DNA of 64,000 bases from Nocardia crassostreae (GTDB taxonomy: Bacteria > Actinomycetota > Actinomycetes > Mycobacteriales > Mycobacteriaceae). Shown one piece after another: positions 55,434 to 63,308 of this stretch. The DNA lies in contig NZ_BDCH01000003.1 of the NCBI RefSeq assembly GCF_001613405.1, positions 124,001 through 188,000 of the forward strand, given 5' to 3'. Made by a program: the position numbers and the translations under genes. Positions within the stretch are counted from its first letter, which is position 1. Every line of letters starts with the position of its first letter. The notes under the pieces are model-generated. The model made no database searches. It was not told where the DNA came from and saw only the letters and a program-made list of their open reading frames with translations.

Positions 55434-56614
55434 TGGTTCGCCCTTTCGTCGAGGAGGGTGGCGAGGAGATCGGATGCGGGAGTCGGTCGCCTGTCAGCGG
55501 TCCAGGCGGGGACTATGCGGACTTGGTCACCGGAGCGAGTGACCATGCCGATTTCGCGAAGGCGGCGAGCGCCGCCGGGATACCGGTGGACATGCAGGAC
55601 CACGTGGATCGCGGCGGCCAGCTGGCTGTGCAGGGCGGTGCGGCTCATACCGCCCAGGGCCGCAAGGGCTTCCAGGCGGGCGGGAACCTCGCGCAGGGAG
55701 TTCGCGTGCACGGTGCCCGCACCGCCGTCGTGGCCGGTATTGAGGGCCGTGAGGAGGTCGACGACTTCCGCGCTGCGAACCTCGCCCACGACAATGCGCT
55801 CGGGCCGCATGCGCAGGGCCTGGCGGACCAGGTCGCGGACGGTCACCGCGCCAGCGCCCTCGACATTCGCGGGACGCGCCACCAGGCGCACCACATGAGG
55901 GTGGGGCGGGGCCAGTTCCGCGGCATCCTCGACACAGATAATGCGTTTGGCCGCATCGACTTTGGCGAGCAGTCCGGACAAGAGGGTGGTTTTGCCCGCG
56001 CCGGTTCCGCCGACGACGAGAAAGGCCAGACGGGCGCGAATTATGCGCTCCAGCAAGACTTTCGCCTCGGCGGTGACCGCACCGGCACGCGCCAAGGCAT
56101 CCAGCCCCTGGGAGGCGGGGCGCAGGACGCGCAGGGACAGGCAGGTGCCGCCGCGGGCAATGGGAGACAGTATGGCGTGCAGCCGGACGCCGAACGAATT
56201 GCCCAGGGCCGCTTCGGTTCCGGTGAGTCGACCGTCCACCCAGGGTTGCGCGTCGTCGAGTCGGCGGCCCGCCGACAGGGCCAGGCGCTGCGCCAGGCGG
56301 CGGACGGCGGCCTCGTCGGGAAAGCGCACCGAGGTGCGGCGCAGACCCCGCCCGCGATCCACCCACACCGCATCGGGCGCGGTAACCAGCACATCGGCCA
56401 CCTCGGGATCGTGCAGCAGCGGCTCCAGCGCACCGGCTCCGGTCATCTCGGTTTGCAGCAGGCGCAGTGCGCGCAGCAGATCGGTATCCCCCAGCACGCC
56501 ACCGGCTTCGGCGCGAATGGCGGCCGCCACCTGTGCGGGCTCCGGATCGGCGGCGCCTTCGGCCAGGCGCTCCCGCACCCGTTCCAGCAACTCCGCCGAT
56601 ACCAGCCCGCTCAT
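55430..56614 (-). CDS. tadA: pilus assembly/secretion ATPase (TadA/VirB11 type, Rv3659c-like)
   Basis: Powers pilus assembly as a hexameric ATPase. 394 residues. The N-terminal domain has ADVLVTAPDAVWVDRG, Walker A is VVGGTGAGKTT, the Asp box ICVEDAAEL follows, Walker B is RIVVGEVR and the His box is GTVHANSLREVPARLEAL. ATG 56614 overlaps the ssd stop as ATGA. It is complete. Confidence 0.95.
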   Translation of the reverse strand: MSGLVSAELLERVRERLAEGAADPEPAQVAAAIRAEAGGVLGDTDLLRALRLLQTEMTGAGALEPLLHDPEVADVLVTAPDAVWVDRGRGLRRTSVRFPDEAAVRRLAQRLALSAGRRLDDAQPWVDGRLTGTEAALGNSFGVRLHAILSPIARGGTCLSLRVLRPASQGLDALARAGAVTAEAKVLLERIIRARLAFLVVGGTGAGKTTLLSGLLAKVDAAKRIICVEDAAELAPPHPHVVRLVARPANVEGAGAVTVRDLVRQALRMRPERIVVGEVRSAEVVDLLTALNTGHDGGAGTVHANSLREVPARLEALAALGGMSRTALHSQLAAAIHVVLHVHRYPGGARRLREIGMVTRSGDQVRIVPAWTADRRPTPASDLLATLLDERANQ

Positions 56615-57744
56615 GGCCGGGCCGCCGCACCGAGCGGCCGCTGGACCGGAGCGGATACGCGAGACCGCGGTTCGCCGACGGCATCCAGCGCGGTGAGGAC
56701 GGCCTCGGCGGCGAGGCGGAGCGGGCCGCGGCGGCGGACGGTGAGGCCGGTGTATTCGAGGCGCTCGGTCAAGCGGGGCTGCGGCGGGACCGAGGCGAGC
56801 AGGGGCAGGTGCAGCACTTCGGCCACCTCCTCTCCGCGCAAACCGACGGGAGCCGGGCCGCGAACGACCAAGTGCACATTGGGATTTCGGACGACCACGT
56901 GGGCGGCCACGGATTCCGCGGCGGCCACCGCGCGAAAACGCGCGGGCACGACCAGGATTACGGCATCCGCCGCGTCCAGGATCTGAGCGGCATGCGGGCC
57001 GCGTTCGCTGGAGAGATCGCAGACCACGAGATCGCCCGCGGAGCGACCGGCCTCCACGACGGACCGGACGGCCGTGGGTGCGAGTTCCGTTGCGCCCGCG
57101 CCTCTTCCGCAGGACAGCAGGGATACCCCAGCGGTTGCGGGCAGGGCGTCGTGCAGGGCGGCCGCGGCCACCCGGCCGTCCTCGATCACGAGATCGGGCC
57201 AGCGCAGGCCGGGCGTGTTCTCGAGGCCCAGCAGCAGATCCAGCCCGCCGCCGAACGGGGCCGCATCCACCAGCAGCGTGCGCTCGCGGAAATGCCCGGC
57301 GGCCGTGAGGGGTACGGCGGCGGCCAGGGTGGACGCCCCCGAGCGACCGCAGGCGCCAGCCACCGCGACCACCGCGCCGTCACCACGACCACGCTGGTCG
57401 CACGCGGCGAACGCGGCGATCAGGGCGTCGGCCGCGGCGGGCAGGGCGAGGACCTGCTCGGCGCCGACCGCGGTGGCCGCCTGCCAGTCGAGCAAACCCG
57501 GCTCACCAGCGGTTACCAGGAGAATTCCGGCACGGCGCGGATGGTCGGCACTCGCACAGCGCAGGGCGGCGGCGGTGTCCACAATGACCACTCCGGCGGT
57601 GGTCCAGGCGTGCCGGGCAGGGGGTAGGACGGGTTCGTCGAGGGGTCGGTCGGCCGCTGCGGCGATGCGGCGCACCTCATCGCGCAACCAGAGGTCGGAG
57701 AGCAGGGCGAGGGCCCGGGCGGGAGCGACGGCATCGGAGTTCAT
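56611..57744 (-). CDS. ssd: septum-site-determining/CpaE-like ATPase (Rv3660c-type)
   Basis: 377 residues from ATG 57744. MinD/ParA-like fold: the deviant P-loop is VAVAGACGRSGAST, without the usual Lys, and LLVDAAPFGGGLDLLLG and LVVCDLSSERGP follow. In mycobacteria Ssd affects division, and CpaE-type proteins localise Tad pili. It is the first gene of the Tad operon. In-frame sequence to 57789 is leader. Two TGTGGATAA boxes lie 53-79 bases upstream. Confidence 0.9.
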   Translation of the reverse strand: MNSDAVAPARALALLSDLWLRDEVRRIAAAADRPLDEPVLPPARHAWTTAGVVIVDTAAALRCASADHPRRAGILLVTAGEPGLLDWQAATAVGAEQVLALPAAADALIAAFAACDQRGRGDGAVVAVAGACGRSGASTLAAAVPLTAAGHFRERTLLVDAAPFGGGLDLLLGLENTPGLRWPDLVIEDGRVAAAALHDALPATAGVSLLSCGRGAGATELAPTAVRSVVEAGRSAGDLVVCDLSSERGPHAAQILDAADAVILVVPARFRAVAAAESVAAHVVVRNPNVHLVVRGPAPVGLRGEEVAEVLHLPLLASVPPQPRLTERLEYTGLTVRRRGPLRLAAEAVLTALDAVGEPRSRVSAPVQRPLGAAARP

Positions 57745-57796
57745 GCAGGTCAGCGTCGCTCGCCGCGCAGCCGGGAAAAAGAGCCCCAACGGCGAG

Positions 57797-57823
57797 TGTG
57801 GATAACACGCGACCTGTGGATAA
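57797..57823. promoter_or_regulatory. two DnaA-box consensus sites
   Basis: TGTGGATAA at 57797-57805 and again at 57815-57823 is the exact complement of the consensus TTATCCACA, in the same orientation, 18 bases apart. They lie between the 6C RNA and ssd, not near a dnaA gene. They may link ssd expression to replication; this is inference. Confidence 0.5.
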
Positions 57824-57859
57824 AAAACGCGGAATGGGGAGTGCCGGAACTGTCCGGAA

Positions 57860-57959
57860 ATAGAGGACGGCCCCAGCCGGGGGGGGGGGGGAGGAGGCTG
57901 GGGCCGTCGGGTTCAGCCCCGGGGGGTCGGGCTGAACGCGCCTGGACCATGTCCAGGTA
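57860..57959 (-). ncRNA. 6C RNA (B11-like)
   Basis: On this strand a short 5' hairpin (CCTGGAC/GTCCAGG, 57941-57957) is followed by two strong hairpins: GTTCAGCCC with loop GACCCCCCG (57911-57937), and GACGGCCCCAGCC with a loop holding 13 consecutive C (57866-57908). The run ends CTCTATTTCC. Two C-rich loops with six or more C define 6C RNA, and the place between the ssd and HAD genes matches mycobacterial B11. A -10-like TAGTAT (57966-57971) precedes it. Confidence 0.92.
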
Positions 57960-58107
57960 TCTGCGATACTACACCCAAGCCCTGGCACGTTTGCAAGTCC
58001 GCCGGGCGAGTCTTTTTCTCGCCAACCGGGCCCGGTTTCCAGCTGGCTAACTCGGGCAATTGCCCCATGACGCACCTCGATGCCCGGCGAAACATATTCT
58101 GGACCCC

Positions 58108-58908
58108 ATGACGGCCGAAAGCGGACGAGTCGCCGCCTTCTTCGATCTCGACAAGACGGTGATCGCGAGGTCCAGCGCCTTCGTGTTCAGCAAGCCGCTG
58201 ATGGACCAGGGCCTGCTCAGCAGGCGCGCGGTACTCGAAAGCAGTTACGCGCACTTCCTGTTCCTGCTCTCCGGTGCCGACCACGACCAGATGGATCGCA
58301 TGCGCGAACATCTCACCAAGATGTGCGCGGGCTGGGATGTGGACCAGGTGCGCTCGGTGGTGAACGAGACGCTGCACGACATCGTGGATCCGCTCATCTA
58401 TGCCGAGGCCGCGGATCTCATTGCAGACCACCGGATTCGGGGTCACGACGTGGTCATCGTCTCGGCCTCCGGCGAGGAGGTGGTGGCGCCGATCGCGGCC
58501 GCGCTGGGCGCCGATCACTTCGCCGCCACCCGCATGGTCATCGAAAACAACAAGTACGCAGGCGAAGTCGAGTTCTACTGCTACGGCGAGGGCAAGGTCG
58601 AGGCGATCAAGCGGCTCGCGGCGCGCGAGGGCTACGAGCTGGAGCGCTGCTACGCGTACTCCGACTCCGTCACCGATCTGCCCATGCTGAGCGCGGTCGG
58701 GCATCCCACCGCGGTCAACCCGGACCGGGCGCTGCGCCGGGAGGCCACCGCGCGCGGGTGGCCGGTGCTCACCTTCTCCAATCCGGTGTCGCTGTGGGCG
58801 CGGTTGCTACAGCCCTCGACCACCACGGTGGCGGCGAGCGTCGCGGTGGGACTGGGCGCGGTGGCGGCGGGGGCGCTGAGTTACCGCCTGCTGCGTCGGC
58901 GGCGGTAA
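58108..58908 (+). CDS. HAD-IB family phosphatase (Rv3661-type)
   Basis: 266 residues from ATG 58108. Motif I FFDLDKTVI, motif II VSASGEE, motif III GEGKVEAIKRL and motif IV YSDSVTDLPM are complete, so it should be an active SerB-like phosphatase. The C-terminus has one membrane helix (VAASVAVGLGAVAAGAL) and RRRR, tethering it to the membrane. It is divergent from the 6C RNA and ssd. Confidence 0.92.
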   Translation: MTAESGRVAAFFDLDKTVIARSSAFVFSKPLMDQGLLSRRAVLESSYAHFLFLLSGADHDQMDRMREHLTKMCAGWDVDQVRSVVNETLHDIVDPLIYAEAADLIADHRIRGHDVVIVSASGEEVVAPIAAALGADHFAATRMVIENNKYAGEVEFYCYGEGKVEAIKRLAAREGYELERCYAYSDSVTDLPMLSAVGHPTAVNPDRALRREATARGWPVLTFSNPVSLWARLLQPSTTTVAASVAVGLGAVAAGALSYRLLRRRR

Positions 58909-58988
58909 TGCGCGGTGGCTCTCGGCCGTGAAACACGCGGAGGCAAAATCATGCGGACACGCCGGATATTTGAAAGTTTCCCCAGCTC

Positions 58989-59017
58989 TTGATGTGGGGG
59001 GCATCACAGAGTAACAA
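58989..59017 (+). promoter_or_regulatory. sigma-A-like promoter of the Ms1-like RNA
   Basis: TTGATG (58989-58994), 17 bases, then TAACAA (59012-59017). Initiation is expected at about 59024. Confidence 0.65.
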
Positions 59018-59023
59018 TGGACT

Positions 59024-59323
59024 CACGGAAGGACGGAAGGCCAAGATCGGATCGGAAGAGAAGATCCCCTCTCCCAACCCACCCTTCCCAGCACGGACAC
59101 CAGGCACCCACGCGGAGCACGCCGCGACAAGGGCATGAGTGTTGTGGGCCTGCGTTATCCGCGGATTCGACGGCAAGGGCCTCGCGTAGATCGCGGGGAT
59201 GAACCGCCGGAGCGTGGAGAGCTCGCCGAGGCCGAAGACACAACCCGAAAAGCACGCTTGGTAACCGGGTAGTCCGTGCTAGCGGGCGGTGAGGTCGCAT
59301 ATGCGGCAACGCCGCCCGCTTTG
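59024..59323 (+). ncRNA. Ms1/MTS2823-like small RNA
   Basis: About 300 bases without a coding frame, between a good promoter (58989-59017) and a terminator stem AGCGGGCGG/CCGCCCGCT (59281-59320) ending in TT. Length, strand and location between the Rv3661- and Rv3662c-like genes match the mycobacterial Ms1 (MTS2823), which binds core RNA polymerase. Recognition is by synteny and signals, not by sequence alignment. Confidence 0.72.
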
Positions 59324-59330
59324 ATGTGCA

Positions 59331-59475
59331 CAACTCTCGTAGCTCTCAGGGGCTTCGCCCCCGAACCCCCAGGGGCTGTCTTGGGGGCTCCGCCCCCAAA
59401 CCCCCGACGACCCTCGTAGGCTGCGCCCCCACCCCGACGACTCTCGTAGGCCCCACCCCGACGACTCCCCTGGGC
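59331..59475 (+). repeat. copy B of the dispersed repeat with tandem units
   Basis: The first ~45 bases (CTCTCGTAGCTCTCAGGGG and the following hairpin) match copy A at 30943-30985. The unit CCCCGACGAC-YCTCGTAGG then recurs at 59402, 59432 and, partly, 59457. GGGGGCTCCGCCCCC forms a second hairpin. Confidence 0.8.
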
Positions 59476-59540
59476 TCCGCTCGACACGCTCACGGCCCCA
59501 GTGAGCTCTGTTCTCCAACCCGGTAGACCGCCAGGGGTCT

Positions 59541-60287
59541 TTACCCGGCTGCGGCGTCTGCGATCGATTTCGCTTCGCGGGCACCGTCTTCCAGTGCGCC
59601 GCAGGTGAAGATCACCCAGCCGCCCACGCCGTCGGGGGTGCCCATGCCGAAGGCTGCGGCGGCGTCGAGGTAGGGCTGGCGGCGGCGAAGCCAGAAGACT
59701 TCGGGGACGCCGAGGCTGTGGGGGTCCAGGCCACTGGACACGGCCACCAGGCGGGAGGCGGCGCGGGCGACTATGCCGTCGGCAGTGCCGAAGGGGCGCA
59801 GGGCCAGGAGTTCGCCGTGGACGATGGCGGCGATGACGGGAGCGGGGGCTTTGGTGGTCACCACGGTTTGAGCAAGCAGATCCAGACGTTCGGCTACGCC
59901 GGGGACATTGCGGGGGCGGCCCAGTTGCTGGTCGTCATCGACCAGATCGGCGGCCGCGAGGAGGTGCAGGCGGGCCAGGGCTAGGAGGGGCGCACGCTGC
60001 CAGATGGCCACGAGATTGGTGAGGGCCTCACCGTCCAGGGCTTGGCCGACGCGCAGGGCGCCCGCCAGGATGGGGTCTTCGACCACGCCGTCGGCGGGGA
60101 TGTCGATGGTGCCGCCTTCGATGGCGGCGGAGGAGCGGGCCGCGCGGACGGCGGCTTCGGCGGCGGTGGTCGGCCAGCCGCGACGGTTCGTCTTGTGCCG
60201 ATGTACTTCGGCGAGGGCGTCGCGAGCCTTGTCGGCGGCGTCGCGGACGCCGGGCAGGTCGACGAGGGGCTGTAGCGGGTCGGTCAC
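59541..60287 (-). CDS. degenerate Fic-domain-like protein (Rv3662c-type)
   Basis: 248 residues from GTG 60287; longer frames to 60362 are possible. SSAAIEGG near the N-terminus resembles the Fic inhibitory/entry helix, and RPFGTADGIVAR aligns with the HPFxxGNGRxxR active-site loop. There the His is Arg, and the key Asn and the first Arg are lost, so AMP transfer is unlikely. The family is conserved next to the dpp operon in actinobacteria, sometimes labelled oxidoreductase. Function unknown. Confidence 0.75.
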   Translation of the reverse strand: MTDPLQPLVDLPGVRDAADKARDALAEVHRHKTNRRGWPTTAAEAAVRAARSSAAIEGGTIDIPADGVVEDPILAGALRVGQALDGEALTNLVAIWQRAPLLALARLHLLAAADLVDDDQQLGRPRNVPGVAERLDLLAQTVVTTKAPAPVIAAIVHGELLALRPFGTADGIVARAASRLVAVSSGLDPHSLGVPEVFWLRRRQPYLDAAAAFGMGTPDGVGGWVIFTCGALEDGAREAKSIADAAAG

Positions 60288-60630
60288 GAAATAGGAGGCT
60301 ACCGAGGGTGAGGCGGCGTCCGGCCGCCGACCGCCGGACACGGCGCGCAGGCGCCCGCGCATGCCGCGGTCGGACCGCCAGCGCTACACGCCGCGAATAC
60401 GACCGCAGACGACACATGCGTCGAAGAGGCCGTGCACACGGCATCCGACCCGCCTACCTCCGAACACGTCGAAGCGGCCGCACACGGCGATCTGACGCCT
60501 ACCGCCACGCACGTCGAAGACACCTCGCACGCTTCGGTTCGACTGCCGACCGGCGTACACAGGTGTGCGGACACTCGTGTACGCCGGGCCCGCCGCGCGG
60601 TGTGAGAGATCCGCGCGGCGGGGGCCGGAG
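60288..60630. other. 343-base gap between the Fic-like gene and dppD
   Basis: It holds a three-copy 15-16-codon repeat (60407-60540), a 10-bp inverted repeat CGGCGTACAC/GTGTACGCCG (60551-60586) and the dppD terminator. No complete gene is seen. Confidence 0.5.
60589..60622 (-). terminator. terminator-type hairpin downstream of dppD
   Basis: A perfect 12-bp stem CCCGCCGCGCGG/CCGCGCGGCGGG with a 10-base loop, eight bases after the dppD stop. No T-run. Confidence 0.82.
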
Positions 60631-62319
60631 CTAGCAGGCGAGCAGGTCTCGGCCGGGGATGGCGTCGAGGAGTTTTCGGGTGTAGTCCTGCTGGGGGTTG
60701 TCGAAGACCTCCGTGGTGGTGGCGGCTTCGACGACCTTGCCCTGTTGCATGACCACGACGTTGTCGGCGATCTGGCGGACCACGGCCAGGTCGTGGGTGA
60801 TGAACAGGTAGGACAGGCCCAGTTCGGTTTGGAGCTCGTTGAGGAGGGTGAGGATCTGGGCCTGGACGAGGACGTCGAGAGCGGAGACCGCCTCGTCGCA
60901 CACCACTACTTCGGGCTGTAGGGCCAGGGCTCGCGCGATGGCTACGCGCTGGCGCTGGCCGCCGGACAGCTCCTTGGGGTAGCGGCGCATGATCGAGGCG
61001 GGCAGGGACACCTTGTCCAGGAGATCGCGGACGGTGGCCTCCCGTTCCTTGGTGGTGCCGATGCCGTGGGTGCGCAGTGGCTCCTCGATGGTGCGGTAGA
61101 TCGAGTACATGGGATCCAGTGATCCGTAGGGGTCCTGGAACACCGGTTGCACTCGCCGCCGGAAAGCCAATGCGGCCTTGACTTTCAGGGACGCCACCTC
61201 TTGGCCGTCGAAGCTCACCCGGCCGGAGGTCGGCGCGAGCAACCCCAGGACCATTTGCGCCACAGTCGATTTGCCGGAACCGGATTCGCCGACAATGGCG
61301 GTGGTGGTGCCGCGCCGCAGCCGGAAGGACACCTCGTCGACGGCCTTCAGCGGCGTGGACTTCCACGGTGTGCTGCCGCGCACCTGGAACACCCGGGTGA
61401 GCCGGTCGGCGATCACCACATCGTCCGGGCTGTCGGCGAATCCGGTATCGGTCTCGACGAGTTGCCCGGCCATGCGCTCGGCCTGCTCGCGCACCTCGGC
61501 GCGCTTGCGCACCGAGGAGAGCCGCTGCGAGGCCAGCGAGGGCGCGGAGTTCACCAGCTTCTTGGTGTACAGATGCTGTGGATCGCGCAGAATCCCCAGT
61601 GCCGGACCGGATTCCACCACCTTGCCGCGGTACATCACCACCAGGTGCTCGGCGCGTTCGGCCGCCAGGCCCAGATCGTGGGTGATGAGCAGGACGGCGG
61701 TGCCGAGTTCGCGGGTGAGCCCTTGCAGATGGTCGAGAATCTGCCGCTGCACGGTGACGTCGAGCGCCGAGGTGGGCTCGTCGGCAATGAGCAGTTTGGG
61801 CCTGCAGGACAGGCCCATGGCAATGAGCGCGCGCTGACGCATACCGCCGGAGAACTCGTGCGGATACTGATTGACCCGCCGCGCCGCATCGGACATGCCC
61901 GCCTCGTCGAGCAGTTCGATGGTGCGCCGCTTGGCGGCGAAGCCCTTGGCGATCCCGTTGGCCTCCAACGTTTCCCGAATCTGGAACCCGACCTTCCACA
62001 CCGGGTTCATATTCGACATCGGGTCCTGCGGCACGAAGCCGATGCCGCGGCCACGCACCGCGACGATCTCGTGCGGAGACGCCTTCGCCAGATCCTTGCC
62101 GTCGAAACGGATGGAGCCGGAGGTGATCTTCCCGGTGCCGGGCAGCAGGTTGATGACCGCGTGCGCGGTGGTCGACTTCCCGGAGCCGGATTCGCCGACG
62201 ATAGCGACGGTCTGGCCCGGATACACCGTCAGATCCACCCCGCGCACCGCCGAGGTCTGCTTGCCCTCGGAAGTGAAACACACGTTCAGATCACGTACTT
62301 CGAGTAGTGGCTTGTCCAT
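60631..62319 (-). CDS. dppD: peptide ABC transporter ATP-binding protein, fused double domain
   Basis: 562 residues from ATG 62319, behind AAAGAGGTGA. Two complete ATPase halves: Walker A GESGSGKS near residue 41 and again near 350, signatures FSGGMRQRA and LSGGQRQRV, and LLIADEPTSALD and VVVCDEAVSALD as Walker B segments. It therefore replaces separate DppD and DppF subunits, as in mycobacteria. It energises import with DppB/DppC. Mycobacterial Dpp can also take up heme; that is inference here. Confidence 0.95.
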   Translation of the reverse strand: MDKPLLEVRDLNVCFTSEGKQTSAVRGVDLTVYPGQTVAIVGESGSGKSTTAHAVINLLPGTGKITSGSIRFDGKDLAKASPHEIVAVRGRGIGFVPQDPMSNMNPVWKVGFQIRETLEANGIAKGFAAKRRTIELLDEAGMSDAARRVNQYPHEFSGGMRQRALIAMGLSCRPKLLIADEPTSALDVTVQRQILDHLQGLTRELGTAVLLITHDLGLAAERAEHLVVMYRGKVVESGPALGILRDPQHLYTKKLVNSAPSLASQRLSSVRKRAEVREQAERMAGQLVETDTGFADSPDDVVIADRLTRVFQVRGSTPWKSTPLKAVDEVSFRLRRGTTTAIVGESGSGKSTVAQMVLGLLAPTSGRVSFDGQEVASLKVKAALAFRRRVQPVFQDPYGSLDPMYSIYRTIEEPLRTHGIGTTKEREATVRDLLDKVSLPASIMRRYPKELSGGQRQRVAIARALALQPEVVVCDEAVSALDVLVQAQILTLLNELQTELGLSYLFITHDLAVVRQIADNVVVMQQGKVVEAATTTEVFDNPQQDYTRKLLDAIPGRDLLAC

Positions 62320-62333
62320 GGCCGTCACCTCTT

Positions 62334-63308
62334 TCAAGCCTTGGGATCCAGCGCGTCACGCAGTGCATCGCCCAGCATGATGAAGCTGAGCACGGTGAGC
62401 GCCAACGCTGTTGCGGGATAGAACAGGATTGCCGAGGTGCGGATCTCCTTCTGGTTGGTGGCGATATCCGAGCCCCAAGACACGACCTCGCGAGTCAGAC
62501 CCACCCCGAGGTAGGACAGGGTCGCCTCGGTCACGATGAAAACACCGAGCGAAATAGTGCTGACAACGATCAGCGGCCCGGTCGCGTTGGGAAGTACATG
62601 ACGAACCAGGGTCCGGGCTCGTGAGACTCCCAAGGCCTTTGCCGCCGTGACATATTCACTGTTCTTGGCCTGGATTACCGAACCGCGCGCGATGCGCTGA
62701 GCCTGCGGCCAGCTGAACGAGGCCAAAATGACCATGACCGTCCACACGGTGCGCGTTTGGATCATCGTCATGAGCACGATCGCGACGAGCATCAGCGGCA
62801 GCGCGTAGAAGATCTCTGCGATCCTGGACATGATGGAGTCCAGTAGACCGCCGAAGTAGCCGGAGATGGCTCCCAGAGTGCCGCCGATCAGCACGAACAG
62901 CACGGTCGCGCCGACACCGGTGATCACCGATGCGCGGGCGCCGTAGATGGTTCGTGCGTAGACGTCACAGCCCTGTCTGTCGTAGCCGAACGGGTGCCCG
63001 CCGGTGGGTGGGTCCATGCTGAAATCGCCGCTGCAGAAGCGCGGATCCTGGCTGGTGAACAGTCCCGGCCAAGCGACGACCAGCAGCACCAGCGCGATCA
63101 GCACCGCGGCGGCTATGAAGATCGGGTTGCGTCGCAACTGCTTCCAGGCTTCACGCCACACACTGGTGGGTGGGGCGGTCTCGTCCAATCGGTCGGTGGC
63201 CACAACCTCCACCTCGTCCGGTGGAGCGACGAAATGCGCCTGTCCCGGCCGATGCTCTTGTTCCTCTGTCGGATTCTTACGAGTCGAAATCGCCGCTGGT
63301 TCAGGCAT
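62334..63308 (-). CDS. dppC: peptide ABC transporter permease
   Basis: 324 residues. A charged N-terminus (~50 residues) precedes six membrane helices. The permease EAA loop is EYVTAAKALGVSRARTLVRH, and the substrate-side region has FGYDRQGCDVYART. ATG 63308 overlaps the dppB end by eight bases, and the stop overlaps a TTG that could extend dppD. Complete. Confidence 0.95.
   Translation of the reverse strand: MPEPAAISTRKNPTEEQEHRPGQAHFVAPPDEVEVVATDRLDETAPPTSVWREAWKQLRRNPIFIAAAVLIALVLLVVAWPGLFTSQDPRFCSGDFSMDPPTGGHPFGYDRQGCDVYARTIYGARASVITGVGATVLFVLIGGTLGAISGYFGGLLDSIMSRIAEIFYALPLMLVAIVLMTMIQTRTVWTVMVILASFSWPQAQRIARGSVIQAKNSEYVTAAKALGVSRARTLVRHVLPNATGPLIVVSTISLGVFIVTEATLSYLGVGLTREVVSWGSDIATNQKEIRTSAILFYPATALALTVLSFIMLGDALRDALDPKA

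Larger units (their letters stand above)
58909..59540. other. 632-base region: Ms1-like RNA and dispersed repeat copy B
   Basis: It contains no gene. Bases 59019-59323 carry the probable Ms1-like RNA with its promoter and terminator, and 59331-59475 hold a GC-rich repeat. The remaining sequence, to the Fic-like gene, shows nothing else. Confidence 0.6.

Noticed and set aside
57879..57891. 13-G run as a phase-variable contingency tract in a gene
   Set aside because: No coding frame crosses it. It is the C-rich loop of the 6C RNA.
60299..62281. 660-codon frame overlapping dppD in another frame
   Set aside because: It is Arg/Gly/His-rich and inside a complete ABC ATPase gene, with no motifs of its own.
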